In this document: piece after piece, positions 7,589 through 19,745 of the stretch
Numbering within the stretch: the first letter of the stretch is position 1
Layout of the letters: every line of letters begins with the position of its first letter
Source: Myxococcus vastator
GTDB taxonomy: Bacteria; Myxococcota; Myxococcia; Myxococcales; Myxococcaceae
Assembly (NCBI RefSeq): GCF_010894475.1
Contig: NZ_JAAIYB010000018.1
Span: forward strand, 1-40,128
Direction: 5' to 3'
DNA: 40,128 nucleotides
Notes under the pieces: generated by a model
What the model saw: the letters and a program-made list of their open reading frames with translations, nothing else
Databases searched by the model: none
Told to the model about the DNA's origin: nothing
Made by a program: the position numbers and the translations under genes

Positions 7589-8176
7589 TCAGTAGATGCG
7601 GCAGCGGTCGCCCATGCCAATGTACTTCACGCCCGTGATTCCCGCTGCATCAATAACCGCACGCAGGTCGTCACGAATGAGAATGACGGAAGGCATGGAT
7701 TTGAGGCGAAAGAATTTCGCTTCGGGAGGAATCCGGTCTTCAAGGACATGAAGCCGGAACAGGCCAGAAAGAATTTCTGGCTCCAAGCCAAGCTGTTCTA
7801 CATCGCTTCGCTCCAGGTCAATGCAGTCGTGCTGGTCGAGCACGTTCGCGACGAAGAAGTCCTTGGCTGCAATCCGGCCTTTGTGATTGGCGATGGAGAC
7901 GGAGAGGAACTCGATGTGGGCGGCGGAATGCTCAGCGAGCAACTGTTTGAACCGGTTGGAGACGATGGCGAACTGTACGGTGTTTGCAATGATGTCTGGG
8001 ATCGCAAGCCCCTTGTTCTCCCCATCCATCTGGAGCACCACGTCCACGGGGAACCGCTCGTCCATGCGCAAGCCGCGACTGATGCGCCAGCTCGTGGCGC
8101 GGATCGATTCGGGCTCTTCGTTGATGACGCAGTTCTTCGGCTCCCGAACAGTCGAAAGGATGAAGAAGGATGGCAT
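7589..8176 (-). CDS. Imm11-family immunity protein (paralog 3, inserted between DUF2169 and DUF4150)
   Basis: 195 residues, soluble. It has the Imm11 core in the same order and spacing as the two other copies: SIANHKGRI, then KDFFVANVLDQHDCID, then a C-terminal domain with FFRLKS and an ITGVKYIG strand near the end (compare FTGLRFTPI in paralog 2). The ATG at 8176 gives the same length as the other copies; no strong ribosome binding site is visible and the frame is open further upstream. The gene sits between the adaptor and spike genes, which are normally adjacent, and is flanked by 30-bp direct repeats. It was therefore inserted after the module formed. It has no toxin of its own beside it. 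Confidence 0.8.
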   Translation of the reverse strand: MPSFFILSTVREPKNCVINEEPESIRATSWRISRGLRMDERFPVDVVLQMDGENKGLAIPDIIANTVQFAIVSNRFKQLLAEHSAAHIEFLSVSIANHKGRIAAKDFFVANVLDQHDCIDLERSDVEQLGLEPEILSGLFRLHVLEDRIPPEAKFFRLKSMPSVILIRDDLRAVIDAAGITGVKYIGMGDRCRIY

Positions 8177-8320
8177 GGGGCAGTTACCGTGAGTCGAGTC
8201 GTTCGAAAAGATTGTTGAGGTGAGCGCCAGGTTCCATGACGCCAGCTTTCCGGATGTCCTGGCGTGTCCGATTTGAAAAGGCGTGGAGCTGTTCTCCAAA
8301 ACGAGCCAGGGTCTCTGACC

Positions 8321-8350
8321 GATACTCCAGTGGGGCCACGCGGTGTAAGT
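8321..8350. repeat. 30-bp direct repeat, copy 2
   Basis: Partner of 7241-7270 (three mismatches). It lies between the inserted immunity gene and the DUF2169 gene. Confidence 0.8.
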
Positions 8351-8413
8351 TGAGCAGCCGCGCAGCCGGAGCGCGGCGGCGTCGCTGGATACATGCCCCT
8401 ACGCCGGCTCCGC

Positions 8414-9451
8414 TCAGGCCGCCTTGGGCGCGCTCACACCCTGGGCGGTGACCTTCAGGCCCCGCACGTCGTGGAGGCCCTCTCCCAGGGCAACGTGTCC
8501 ACGCCAGAGGAGCGTCACCTGCTCTTCGTCGGTGTCCAGGGTCACGGTGTCCAGGTGCATGGGGGGCGTCGCGTCCTCGCCGCCCGCGAGCGCCACGGTG
8601 ACGACCGGCGCGGACTGTCCGGGGAGCGCGAAGGACAGCCGGCCCTTGGGCGAGACGCCGGCGATGATGACCGGCTCGTCCCCCTTCAAGTAGCCGGGAG
8701 CGACGAGGCCCGGCGCGGCGGCGTTGAAGAACCGCCGGTCGAAGTCCTTGGGCAGCATGGGCTTGCGCGTCTTGTTCCAGGCTTCGTCGTAGGTGCCGCC
8801 GTACCTGGCGCGAGGTTGCCAGTGCGGGGAGATGAAGCCGAAGCCAGCGGGCACCACCTTCTGGCCGAAATCACGCAGGGGCTCCGTGGAGGGGTCCTCG
8901 AGGTTGGGCAACTTCAGCCCCTCCTCGAAGTGGCGAGGACTGGCGCGGAAGCCCACGCCCACGGGGTTGCGCGCCTCGAAGGAAGGCTTCGCGGCGTCCG
9001 TCCTGTCCCAGCCGCCGAAGGCGCGCTCCCACGTGAGCGGGATTTTGTCGAAGGGGAGCGGCCTGGTGGCCGTGACGTGCCCCATGCTCTTGAACCAGGT
9101 CCGCTCGCCCACGACGCGCACGGCCTTCTTCAGTGGCCCGACCTGAAGCGCCACCAGCGCCTCCGTGGCGCCTTTCTGGGGCGGGTAGGCATGGCCAATC
9201 AGCGCCACGTCCGTGGCCAGCTTGATGAAGGCGCTCTCGGGTTCGTACTTGTCGCTGGACGCGCCGGGCTTGCCCCAGGACTCACCGCTCCACGTCACGG
9301 GCACCTGCTCGTCCGCGAGCTTCAGCCCGGAGGGCCCAATGGCATATGTGGCCTTCACGACGAGCAGCAGCAGAGGACTCCCGTCCTCGTCGGCGAGGCC
9401 CATCATGTCGAAGGCGAAGGGGGTCTCGTTCTCAAGGGTGGGGTGTCCCAT
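8414..9451 (-). CDS. DUF2169 T6SS effector adaptor/chaperone
   Basis: 345 residues of the DUF2169 family. It opens with NETPFAFDMMGLADEDGSPLLLLVVKATY and contains ALIGHAYPP, PLTWERAFGGWD and RNPVGVGF, all typical. DUF2169 proteins are encoded with DUF4150/PAAR proteins and cargo effectors of T6SS, and act as adaptors that help mount the effector on the spike. It is the first gene of the minus-strand island, so the island promoter should lie just upstream, in the spacer 9452-9550 shared with the tail of the membrane-protein gene. Cytoplasmic. The start at 9451 matches the family N-terminus, though the ribosome binding site is weak. Confidence 0.88.
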   Translation of the reverse strand: MGHPTLENETPFAFDMMGLADEDGSPLLLLVVKATYAIGPSGLKLADEQVPVTWSGESWGKPGASSDKYEPESAFIKLATDVALIGHAYPPQKGATEALVALQVGPLKKAVRVVGERTWFKSMGHVTATRPLPFDKIPLTWERAFGGWDRTDAAKPSFEARNPVGVGFRASPRHFEEGLKLPNLEDPSTEPLRDFGQKVVPAGFGFISPHWQPRARYGGTYDEAWNKTRKPMLPKDFDRRFFNAAAPGLVAPGYLKGDEPVIIAGVSPKGRLSFALPGQSAPVVTVALAGGEDATPPMHLDTVTLDTDEEQVTLLWRGHVALGEGLHDVRGLKVTAQGVSAPKAA

Positions 9452-9550
9452 GGCTTTTCGAATCGGCGGGCAGGAGGTCCGGCAGCGCCAGCGCGGAGAC
9501 GCAGTGTAGCAGTCATGCCTCGGGTTGTTCCGCGCGTGCCGTCACTTCGC

Positions 9551-10177
9551 CTACCACGCCCCCACCGCCAGCAGGCCCACCAGCCCCGCGTAGAGGGGCA
9601 CGTTGAGCGCCAGGGTCAGCCGGTTGATGCGGCGGAACCGGGTCTGCGCTTCGTCCGCGAACCAGATGCCGTCCTCTCCCGTGGTGCGGCCCTCCACGGC
9701 GTGGAAGAACAGGGCCGCGTAGGCGACCTCGACGACCAGGCTCACGAGCACCAGGACCAGGAAGGCCAGGGCCCACAGGTCCTCGGGGCCGAGCACGCCC
9801 AGCCACCGCGCCCGACCCCAGTACAGGCCTCCGAGCACCAGCGCGATGCACGCCACGTCGTGGGCCACGCCATACGGGGGCCGCCAGCGCTTCACGCCGT
9901 AGAGCAGGTACAGCTCCGCCACGCCGCGCAGCCACATGAAGGCGGCGAACGCCCCAAGCACGCCTCGCGCCTCCTCCGGCACCGCCGCGTCCAGCGCCAC
10001 CAGCGGGCACGCGAGGAACCACAGGAACACCGCGTAGAAGAGCCACGCCAGCTTGGGGCCGGAGATGCGTCCGCCTCGCGAGCCCTTCACGTTCTGGGCG
10101 TGGCGGAACCCGCCCGCCGCCACGATGCAGACAGCAGCCAGGACGGCGAGGAGGGCTCGGGTGTGCGGAGAGGGCAT
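9551..10177 (-). CDS. Small membrane protein, function unknown
   Basis: 208 residues with about five or six hydrophobic segments: an N-terminal signal-like segment (ALLAVLAAVCIVAAGG), then four further segments between about residues 40 and 150, and a last one at the C-terminus. Two charged loops contain HAVEGRTTGEDGIWFADEAQTRF. I do not recognise the family. It is divergent from the operon beginning at 10351, with 173 bases between the starts that should hold both promoters. The ATG at 10177 is chosen for the signal-like N-terminus; the frame is open upstream. Confidence 0.7.
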   Translation of the reverse strand: MPSPHTRALLAVLAAVCIVAAGGFRHAQNVKGSRGGRISGPKLAWLFYAVFLWFLACPLVALDAAVPEEARGVLGAFAAFMWLRGVAELYLLYGVKRWRPPYGVAHDVACIALVLGGLYWGRARWLGVLGPEDLWALAFLVLVLVSLVVEVAYAALFFHAVEGRTTGEDGIWFADEAQTRFRRINRLTLALNVPLYAGLVGLLAVGAW

Positions 10178-10350
10178 CGGAAGGTGCGTGCTGGAGGACC
10201 TGCGCCCGGAGTTTGCAACGCCCTGGGCATGGCATGGATGCACGGACAGGAGGGACTCATGCAAGCCCCTGACCTGATTGGACAGCGCGCGCTCCACGGG
10301 GCACGCTCCGCACGCGCGCGGCGACGCGCTTTGGTGGGAGGCGGGCTTCG

Positions 10351-13214
<2,864 letters not shown>

Positions 13215-13218
<4 letters not shown>

Positions 13219-13988
13219 TGTCGCCGCTCAAGGGCTCGACGGTGCGGCGTGAGGCGCTCACGGACGCGCAGCGGGGACGGATGCTGGCGCTGATGCAGCG
13301 CTGCTACACGGGCGTGTCGCCGGAGCGGTTCGCGGAGGACCTGGAGGCCAAGCAGTACGTCATCCTCCTCCACACGCGGCGAGGTGGGGAGCTGGTGGGC
13401 TTCAGCACGCTGCGTGTCGCCGATGAGCTCGCGTCCGGGCAGCGGGTGGAGGTGGTGTATTCGGGCGACACGGTCATCCACCCCGACTGGTGGGGCCACA
13501 AGGTGTTGCAGGTGTGCTTCGGCCGCTTCGTGCTGTCGCGCAAGCTCCGCCACCCCCTGCGGCCGGTGCACTGGCTGCTGTTGAGCGCCGGCTTCAAGAC
13601 GTACCTGCTCGCGGTGAACTACTTCCCCAGGACGATGCCTCGGCGGGGCTGGACGCCGCCTCCCGGCCGCGCCGACTTCCTGCACGCGCTGGCCGCCCGC
13701 TGGTTCGGCGCGCAGTACGACGCGGCGCGGGGCACGCTTCGCTTCCAGGGCGCGCATTATCGCGTGCGGGATGGCATCGCGCCCATCGACCGCGCGGCGG
13801 CCCTGCACCCCGACATCGCCTTCTTCGCCGAGCGCAACCCGCGTCATGGCGAGGGCGAGGAGCTGGTGTGCCTGGTGGAGATTCGCTGGTGGGACCTCTT
13901 CCTGGCGCTGGGGCGGAGCGTGTCCGGGCAGCTTCGAGGCTGGGCCCTGCGCGGGTTGAGATACGCGGGCGTCCGCGTGGGGACGTGA
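13215..13988 (+). CDS. GNAT-like acyltransferase
   Basis: 257 residues, no signal peptide. The layout fits a GNAT fold: an N-terminal helix pair (DAQRGRMLALMQRCY), strands VILLHTRRGGELVGFSTLRV, then VVYSGDTVIHPDWWGHKVLQ, where PDWWGHKV occupies the acyl-CoA loop position. The C-terminal half (from about residue 120) is unlike standard GNATs and may bind the acceptor. It overlaps the first gene by four bases and lies seven bases before the GH3 gene. Together with the ligase and oxygenase this suggests a step in building an acylated small molecule. The substrate cannot be told. Confidence 0.65.
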
Positions 13989-13995
13989 GGCTGAC

Positions 13996-15663
13996 GTGAG
14001 TGCTTCCTCCTTGCCGCTGGAGGGACTGCGGGCCGTGCTCGCTCCCTCCGCGCTGCGCTTCCACCGGGCCTTGCGCCACCCCGAGGCCGCGCAGGCGGTG
14101 TGTCTGCAGCGGGTGCTTCGTTCGGCCGCGGGCAGCGTGCAGGCGGAGCGCATTCCTGGCTTCCACCGCATCCGCTGCGCTCGTGACTTCCAGGACGCCG
14201 TGCCGTGGGTGACACCGGACGCGCTGGCTCCAGACGTGGAGCGCATCGCCGCGGGTGAGGCCCGGGTGCTCACGCGTGAGCCGGTGCTGCGCTTCGAGCT
14301 CTCTGGCGGCTCCTCGGGCGCCAGCAAGCGGGTGCCCATGACGCGCGGCCTCCTGGCCGAGTTCCAGCGCGCCCTGGCCCCCATGCTCTTCGAGTTGCTC
14401 CACCGCCGGCCCGCGCTGCGCGAGGGCGCCAGCTACTGGTCCATCTCCCCGCTGGCGCGAAGGCAGGTCCGCACGGCGGGCGGCATTCCCGTGGGCAGCG
14501 CGGAGGACAGCGCCTACTTCTCGCGCGTGCTGCGCCCCTTGTTGTCGCGCATCTTCGCGGTGCCTGGGGAGGTGGGGGCCCTGCCAGACGTGGACTCCTG
14601 CCGCTACGTGACGCTCTGGCACCTCGTCGCGCGCGAGGACCTGACACTCCTCAGCGTGTGGAACCCCAGCTTCCTCACGCTCCTCATGGACGCGTTGGAG
14701 CGGCACGGGGAGCGACTGGCCGATGACCTGACGCGAGGGCGCTGCCGGCCGCCTGCGTCCGGCGCCGCACCCGATGAAGCCGCGCTGCGGACGGTGCTGG
14801 CCCGGATGCGCTTCTCGCCGCATCCGCAGCGGGCCTCGCTGCTGCGCGAGGTGCTGCGAGGTGACTGGAGCGCCCGCGCGCTATGGCCTCGACTGTCGCT
14901 GCTCAGCATGTGGACGGACGCACAGGCAGCCCACGCGCTCCCCGCCGCGTGTCGCCGCTTCCCAGGCGTGGAGGTGCAGGGCAAGGGACTGCTGGCCACG
15001 GAGGGCGTCGTCACCGTGCCCCTCTTCGATGCGCCCGCTCCCGTGCTCGCGGTGCGCAGCCACTTCTTCGAGTTCATCGACGGCGAGCACCCCACCGCGC
15101 GGCCTCGCCTCGCGCACGAGCTGGAGCGGGGCCGCACGTACACCGTGCTGTTGTCCACCTCGGGCGGCCTGCTGCGCTACCGCCTGGGAGACCTGGTCCG
15201 CGTGGAGGGCTTCCAGCACGCGACGCCCTGTCTGCGCTTCGTCGGCCGGGCGGATGCCGTGAGTGATTTGGTGGGCGAGAAGCTCGCCGCCACGCGGGTG
15301 GGGGCCGTGCTGGACGCCGTGCTTCCGGACTTCCTTGGCGGCGCGCGGCCCGGCTTCGCCATGCTGGCGCCCGAGTGGAGCCCCGCGCCCGCCTACGTCC
15401 TGTTCCTGGAGACGGACGCCCCCGCCTCACGGCTCACCGCCGCCGCGGAGGCCGTGGAGCACGCCCTCTGTGAGGGACACCACTATCGCTACGCGCGGGA
15501 GCTGGGGCAGCTCGGTCCGGTGCGCGCCGTGCGCGTGGAGGACGGGGCAGGCCGCTACGAGGCCCGCTGCGTCGCGCTGGGCCAGCGCGCGGGCGACATC
15601 AAGCCCGTGGACCTGCACCGCCTGACGGGCTGGTCGGACCATTTCTCCGGAGCCGCCACATGA
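13996..15663 (+). CDS. GH3-family acyl-adenylate amido ligase
   Basis: 555 residues of the GH3 (auxin-responsive promoter) family, an ANL-type adenylating fold. The ATP loop ELSGGSSGASKRVPMT lies near residue 98-113. Then come YWSISPL, the LLATEG strand, FFEFI, the TTxxGLxRYRxGD-like piece TSGGLLRYRLGDLVRV and FVGRADAVSDLVGEKL. Plant GH3 enzymes join acids such as jasmonate or auxin to amino acids; bacterial members are little studied. The GTG start at 13996 has GAGG six bases upstream and follows the acyltransferase stop by seven bases. The stop overlaps the Rieske gene (ATGA). It probably forms an amide or ester in a pathway with its neighbours. Substrates unknown. Confidence 0.85.
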   Translation: MSASSLPLEGLRAVLAPSALRFHRALRHPEAAQAVCLQRVLRSAAGSVQAERIPGFHRIRCARDFQDAVPWVTPDALAPDVERIAAGEARVLTREPVLRFELSGGSSGASKRVPMTRGLLAEFQRALAPMLFELLHRRPALREGASYWSISPLARRQVRTAGGIPVGSAEDSAYFSRVLRPLLSRIFAVPGEVGALPDVDSCRYVTLWHLVAREDLTLLSVWNPSFLTLLMDALERHGERLADDLTRGRCRPPASGAAPDEAALRTVLARMRFSPHPQRASLLREVLRGDWSARALWPRLSLLSMWTDAQAAHALPAACRRFPGVEVQGKGLLATEGVVTVPLFDAPAPVLAVRSHFFEFIDGEHPTARPRLAHELERGRTYTVLLSTSGGLLRYRLGDLVRVEGFQHATPCLRFVGRADAVSDLVGEKLAATRVGAVLDAVLPDFLGGARPGFAMLAPEWSPAPAYVLFLETDAPASRLTAAAEAVEHALCEGHHYRYARELGQLGPVRAVRVEDGAGRYEARCVALGQRAGDIKPVDLHRLTGWSDHFSGAAT

Positions 15664-16841
15664 GACCGCCGCTGCGCCTGCATCCGCGCGACACCTCTCC
15701 CGTCCCCAACGTGGACCTGGAGGCCGAAGCCGACCTCACGCGCTGTGGCGCGCTGAAGGACTTCTGGTACGTCGCGTGTCTCTCCACCGAGCTGAAGCCC
15801 GGCCAGCCCCTGGCGCGGACCCTCTTCGGCACGGGCGTGGTCCTCTTCCGTGACGCGCATGGGCAGCCCACCGCGCTCAGGGACAGGTGCCTGCACCGCA
15901 ACGCGCGGCTGTCCCGGGGCGCGGTCTTCGGTGGCCGCATCGGCTGCCCGTACCACGGCTGGGTCTACGACGCGTCGGGCGCCGTGGTGGAGGTGCCCTC
16001 GTTGGGGCCCTCGCAGCGAAGCGAGCTGCTCGACGCCAACGCCTGCGCTCGGGAAGGACTGGCGACCGCGCCTTGCGCGCTGGGGCGCCTGACGCGCTTT
16101 CCCGCCGTGGAGCAGGACGGCCTCGTGTTCGTCTACCTGGGGGGCGACGAGCCCGCGCGGGCCGCGCCGTTCCGCGTGCCGTACTGGGGCCAGGCGGGGT
16201 GGACGGTCTACTTCATGGTGACGCGCTTCCCGAACGGCGTGACGAACCTCGTCGAGAACTTCATGGACGTGCCACACACGCTCTTCGTGCATCCAGGCTG
16301 GTTCCGCAGGCCCGCCAGCAAGCGGGTGCCGGCCACGGTGCGGCGCACGGCGGGCAGCGTGTTGGTGACGTACAAGCAGGCCCAGGACACCGTCACGGGC
16401 CTGGGCAGGCTCTTCAATCCGCGCGGGCTGCCGCTGCTCCACACGGACAAGTTCTACGTCCCCAACGTCACGCGCGTGGACTACCTGTGGGGCGAGCACG
16501 GCTTCGTCATCAACTCGCAGTGCACGCCCATCGGGCCCACGGACAGCCTCGTCTATACGGCCATCAGCTACCGGTTGCCGGTGGATGTCCCCGGCGCGCT
16601 GGTGGGGCGCGCCCTGAGGCCGCTGGTGCGGTGGTACACGCGGCAGGTCATCCAGCAGGACGTGGTCATCATGGACATCCAGCGCGAGGCCCTGCTGGAC
16701 GGCCCGGGCGGCGGCGTCTACTCCGGAACGGAGGCGGACCTGCACCACGCCGACATCGAGGCGTATCGCCGCTGGCTGCGGGAGGGCGGCCAGGGCCCGG
16801 GGCCCGAGGACACCGAGCGCGACATGGCCTTCTGGATTTGA
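15660..16841 (+). CDS. Rieske non-haem iron oxygenase
   Basis: 393 residues. The Rieske [2Fe-2S] ligands are C77-x-H79 (CLH) and C96-x2-H99 (CPYH). The catalytic iron site is ENFMDVPHTLFVH (E199, D203, H206, H211), the classical ExxxDxxHxxxxH pattern. The N-terminal KDFWYVACLSTELKPGQPLA opening is typical of vanillate demethylase/pheophorbide oxygenase relatives. It would hydroxylate or demethylate a substrate using electrons from a reductase, and none is encoded here. It is last in the operon, overlapping the GH3 gene by four bases, with GGAG upstream of the ATG. Its stop is 10 bases from that of the convergent kinase gene. Confidence 0.88.
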   Translation: MRPPLRLHPRDTSPVPNVDLEAEADLTRCGALKDFWYVACLSTELKPGQPLARTLFGTGVVLFRDAHGQPTALRDRCLHRNARLSRGAVFGGRIGCPYHGWVYDASGAVVEVPSLGPSQRSELLDANACAREGLATAPCALGRLTRFPAVEQDGLVFVYLGGDEPARAAPFRVPYWGQAGWTVYFMVTRFPNGVTNLVENFMDVPHTLFVHPGWFRRPASKRVPATVRRTAGSVLVTYKQAQDTVTGLGRLFNPRGLPLLHTDKFYVPNVTRVDYLWGEHGFVINSQCTPIGPTDSLVYTAISYRLPVDVPGALVGRALRPLVRWYTRQVIQQDVVIMDIQREALLDGPGGGVYSGTEADLHHADIEAYRRWLREGGQGPGPEDTERDMAFWI

Positions 16842-16851
16842 GGCCGCCGCG

Positions 16852-18273
16852 CTACTGCGGACGGTAGGGCAGCTCCACGATGAAGGTGGCGCCCTGGCCT
16901 GGCTCGCTCTCCACGCGGAGGGTGCCGCCGTGCGCCACCACGACCTGGCGGGCCGCGTAGAGCCCCAGGCCCAGGCCTCCAAAGGCGCTGGAGGGGACGG
17001 CGCGTTCAAAGCGCTGGAAGATGCGCGCCTGGTGCTCCTGGGCAATGCCGATGCCGTGGTCTCTCACGGAGATGCGCGCGTGGTCCGGCGCGCCCTCCAC
17101 CCGCACCTCGATGGGACGGCCCTTGCCGTACTTGAAGGCGTTGACCAGGAGGTTGCCCACCACCTGCTGAATCCGCAGCGAATCCCACACGCCTTCGACA
17201 GGGGCGTCCGCCGTCAGGTGGAGGAGACAGGCCGCCTCGGCCGCCGGAGTCCTGGCGCGGGCGACTGTCTCCCGGACGAGCCGCGACAGGTCGAGCGGCT
17301 CCCGCATCAAGGGCACCTGGCCCTCTCCCATGCGGGAGGCGTCGAGCAACCCGTCGATGTGCGTGGCGAGCCGCTCGGTATGGCGGATGGCCTTGTCCAG
17401 CCGCTCCAGCAGGCGTCCGCCACCATCCTTCCGCGTCGCCGCGGAGGGGAGTGATTGGAGCTGGAGCTGGAGCGCCGTCAATGGCGTCTTCAGCTCGTGA
17501 CTGGCCAGGGCCAGGAACTCATCCCGGTGGTGGAGCGCCTCGCGCAGGGCCTGCTCGGCCTGCTGTCGCTGCTGGACCTCCGCCTCCAAGGCCTGGGCGC
17601 GCTGCTGGAGGAGGCTGACCTCGCGCAGGCGCCCCGCCGTGCCTTCGAGCCGTGTGTAGCGCTCGGTGGGGAGGACGTGTGCGTGGGCCTTGCAGACGTC
17701 GAGGAAGGGCTGCGCGTGCGCCGCCTGGCCGAAGTGACCGATGGCGTAGGTGCACAGCAGGGACAGGGGGTACAGCACGCTGAGGTCATTCCACAGTGCC
17801 TCCAGCGCCACCGCCACGTCCGGCATCCCATCCATGCAGAGGACATCCACCATCTCGCCGTAGGCGCGGACCTTGGCGCCGGGGCGCGCGGTCGCGAGGC
17901 TGTGCTCAATCACGGCGCCGACGACTTCGCGGAAGCGCTCCCAGTCCGGGCGTCCACCCACCATGAAGCGCGACAGCGTCTCGCGGGCGTCGAGCAGGGT
18001 GAGCTGACCGCTCGCGATGACCGCCTCGGTGTCCACGCCCGCGGCCATCAGCCGCGCGATGAGCCGCTGACGGTGGCTCGCCTGGGCGATGATGATGAGC
18101 GGGTCTCCGCGTTCGAGCCCGCCCGTGATGTAGGCCTCGACGATGTCGACGACGAAGGCTTCGTCCTCATAGAACTGGACCGTGTGGTCATGCTCCAGGG
18201 GATACCCGACGGGCGTTTCGCTGGCGGGCTGCCGGTGGCTGCTCCCGAGAGTTGCGGCGTCGGATGGAGGCAT
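16852..18273 (-). CDS. MEDS-domain sensor histidine kinase
   Basis: 473 residues, no membrane segment, so cytoplasmic. Residues about 25-190 form a MEDS (DcmR-type sensory) domain: HTVQFYEDEAFVVDIVEAYI, GGLERGDPLIIIA, and GEMVDVL later. A coiled coil follows (LQQRAQALEAEVQQRQQAEQAL). Then comes the HisKA box LASHELKTPLTAL with phospho-acceptor His259, and the ATPase with N (NLLVNAFKYG), G1 (DHGIGI) and G2 (GGLGLGLY) boxes. MEDS domains are thought to sense small carbon compounds. No response regulator is adjacent. It converges with the Rieske operon. The ATG at 18273 has GAGG just upstream; GTG at 18282 is the alternative. Confidence 0.88.
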   Translation of the reverse strand: MPPSDAATLGSSHRQPASETPVGYPLEHDHTVQFYEDEAFVVDIVEAYITGGLERGDPLIIIAQASHRQRLIARLMAAGVDTEAVIASGQLTLLDARETLSRFMVGGRPDWERFREVVGAVIEHSLATARPGAKVRAYGEMVDVLCMDGMPDVAVALEALWNDLSVLYPLSLLCTYAIGHFGQAAHAQPFLDVCKAHAHVLPTERYTRLEGTAGRLREVSLLQQRAQALEAEVQQRQQAEQALREALHHRDEFLALASHELKTPLTALQLQLQSLPSAATRKDGGGRLLERLDKAIRHTERLATHIDGLLDASRMGEGQVPLMREPLDLSRLVRETVARARTPAAEAACLLHLTADAPVEGVWDSLRIQQVVGNLLVNAFKYGKGRPIEVRVEGAPDHARISVRDHGIGIAQEHQARIFQRFERAVPSSAFGGLGLGLYAARQVVVAHGGTLRVESEPGQGATFIVELPYRPQ

Positions 18274-18387
18274 CGTCCTCACCAGGTGCGTGGGCGCCTC
18301 ATTATTCTGTCGGGGCCGCTCGACGCGGAACGGCCCCCGGGGGCAGTGGAGCGCCCGGAAGCCGTCACTGGCGGGCCGGCGCGCTCC

Positions 18388-19635
18388 TCAGGGATAGAGC
18401 GACTTGAAGTAGCTGATGGAGTTGTTCCACGAGGGCGTCAGGTGCCCCATCCTGTTCGGGAAGGCGTTGCCCGCGCAGGCCGCGGCGTCGCAGTAGTACT
18501 GGTTGTACTGGCCCACCACGACCGGCCCCGAGACGGGCGCGTCATACGAGTAGATGGGCGAGCCGCTCTGGCCCGGGCTGCCGTCGCAGCCGATTTCGAT
18601 TTCCTGGTGCCAGCCGTCCGCGTCCGGGCTGTAGGCGTTGCCCGTCTTGCACAGGTTGACGTCGCCGTACAGCGTGCGCGCCGTGCAGCTCGCGGGGGCC
18701 GCCACGTGGCTGCAGCCGGGGTAGCCTCGCATGTACGTGGACCACGTCTTGAGCGTGTCCGTGGGCGCGTTCCAGTGCCCCATCCAGCCCGGGTGGCCGT
18801 TCGGGAAGTTGTCCGCGAGCACCATGATGGCGACGTCATGCTGGTTGCAACTGGCGACGCTGTTGCAGGAGCCGTTGATGTAGCCCTCCGGCACCCAGTA
18901 CCAGATGGCGTCCTGGACACCCCACGGCGCAGTGGCGCCGTCGCGGCGAGCGGTGAAGGTGTTGAAGATGGGGTTCCACCCGCTGTACGCGCTGACGACG
19001 CAGTGGGCGGCGGTGACGACGACGCGGCGGCCCACGAGCGCACCGGAACATCCAGCGCTCAGGTGGCCGATGGTCCGATAGGGCCACGAGTTCGTGGCAT
19101 AGCCGTTGGTGAGGCCCATGCGGATGCGCGTGTCCACGCCGTTGCTCCACGTCTGGCCGGAGACCGTGCCGGCGGTCAGGGCCTCATCGCTGTTCACCGG
19201 CTCCAATCGCGCGGCGTCATCCAGCGTGCCGCGCGAGGCGCCGTTGAGTCCGCGCCGCGCCAGCTCCTCCGCCACGCGGCCCAGGTTGGCCGCGTCGGTG
19301 CGCAGGCGGTAGGCCTTGTTGTTCTTCACGTCGATGCCAATGAAGGAGCGCTCCGTGGCCGGCCGGGCCGGTGTCTGCGCCGCGGCGCGCGTGCCTCCCG
19401 CGGGCTGGCGTGCCGAGGCTTCGCGGTGCAACGCCTCCGCGTTCACGTCCCTCAGCATGCGGACCTCGCCCAGGGCCTCCAGGTGCGGGAGCTCGGCGCC
19501 CGCGGCTTCGCCCAGCCACGCCTCCGGGACGACCTGGACGGGAGGCTCCACCTGGGCGCGTGAGGCTTCACCCCCACACGCGGCGGCCATGAGGCCGAGC
19601 GCACAGAACATGGACCCGCGAATGCCACGAAACAT
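18388..19635 (-). CDS. Trypsin-like serine protease, secreted/lipoprotein
   Basis: 415 residues. The N-terminus (MFRGIRGSMFCALGLMAAACGG) is a lipoprotein-type signal with a weak lipobox AAAC, Cys20. A pro-region of about 140 residues precedes the protease domain. Catalytic residues are H211 (TAAHC), D267 (QHDVAIM) and S357 (GQSGSP). The Cys pairs flanking them fit the chymotrypsin/V8-like S1 fold. It probably acts in the envelope or outside, as a predation or processing enzyme. The ATG at 19635 is preceded by GAGGG. It lies alone, 110 bases from the divergent 2TM gene. Confidence 0.85.
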   Translation of the reverse strand: MFRGIRGSMFCALGLMAAACGGEASRAQVEPPVQVVPEAWLGEAAGAELPHLEALGEVRMLRDVNAEALHREASARQPAGGTRAAAQTPARPATERSFIGIDVKNNKAYRLRTDAANLGRVAEELARRGLNGASRGTLDDAARLEPVNSDEALTAGTVSGQTWSNGVDTRIRMGLTNGYATNSWPYRTIGHLSAGCSGALVGRRVVVTAAHCVVSAYSGWNPIFNTFTARRDGATAPWGVQDAIWYWVPEGYINGSCNSVASCNQHDVAIMVLADNFPNGHPGWMGHWNAPTDTLKTWSTYMRGYPGCSHVAAPASCTARTLYGDVNLCKTGNAYSPDADGWHQEIEIGCDGSPGQSGSPIYSYDAPVSGPVVVGQYNQYYCDAAACAGNAFPNRMGHLTPSWNNSISYFKSLYP

Positions 19636-19745
19636 GGGTTCCCTCTTTCGCTGTTGGAGAAGACAGGTGCGTCGCCAGCGAGAACGGGCGTGGGGGGATT
19701 CCTTCTCTTTGCGTGGCGGATGCGCCGCGTTAGCGTCCCGCTCCC

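Noticed and set aside
10228-10250. Possible sigma-54 promoter upstream of the RnfD-like operon (TGGCATGG-like bases)
   Set aside because: The spacing does not give the GG and GC elements of a -24/-12 promoter.
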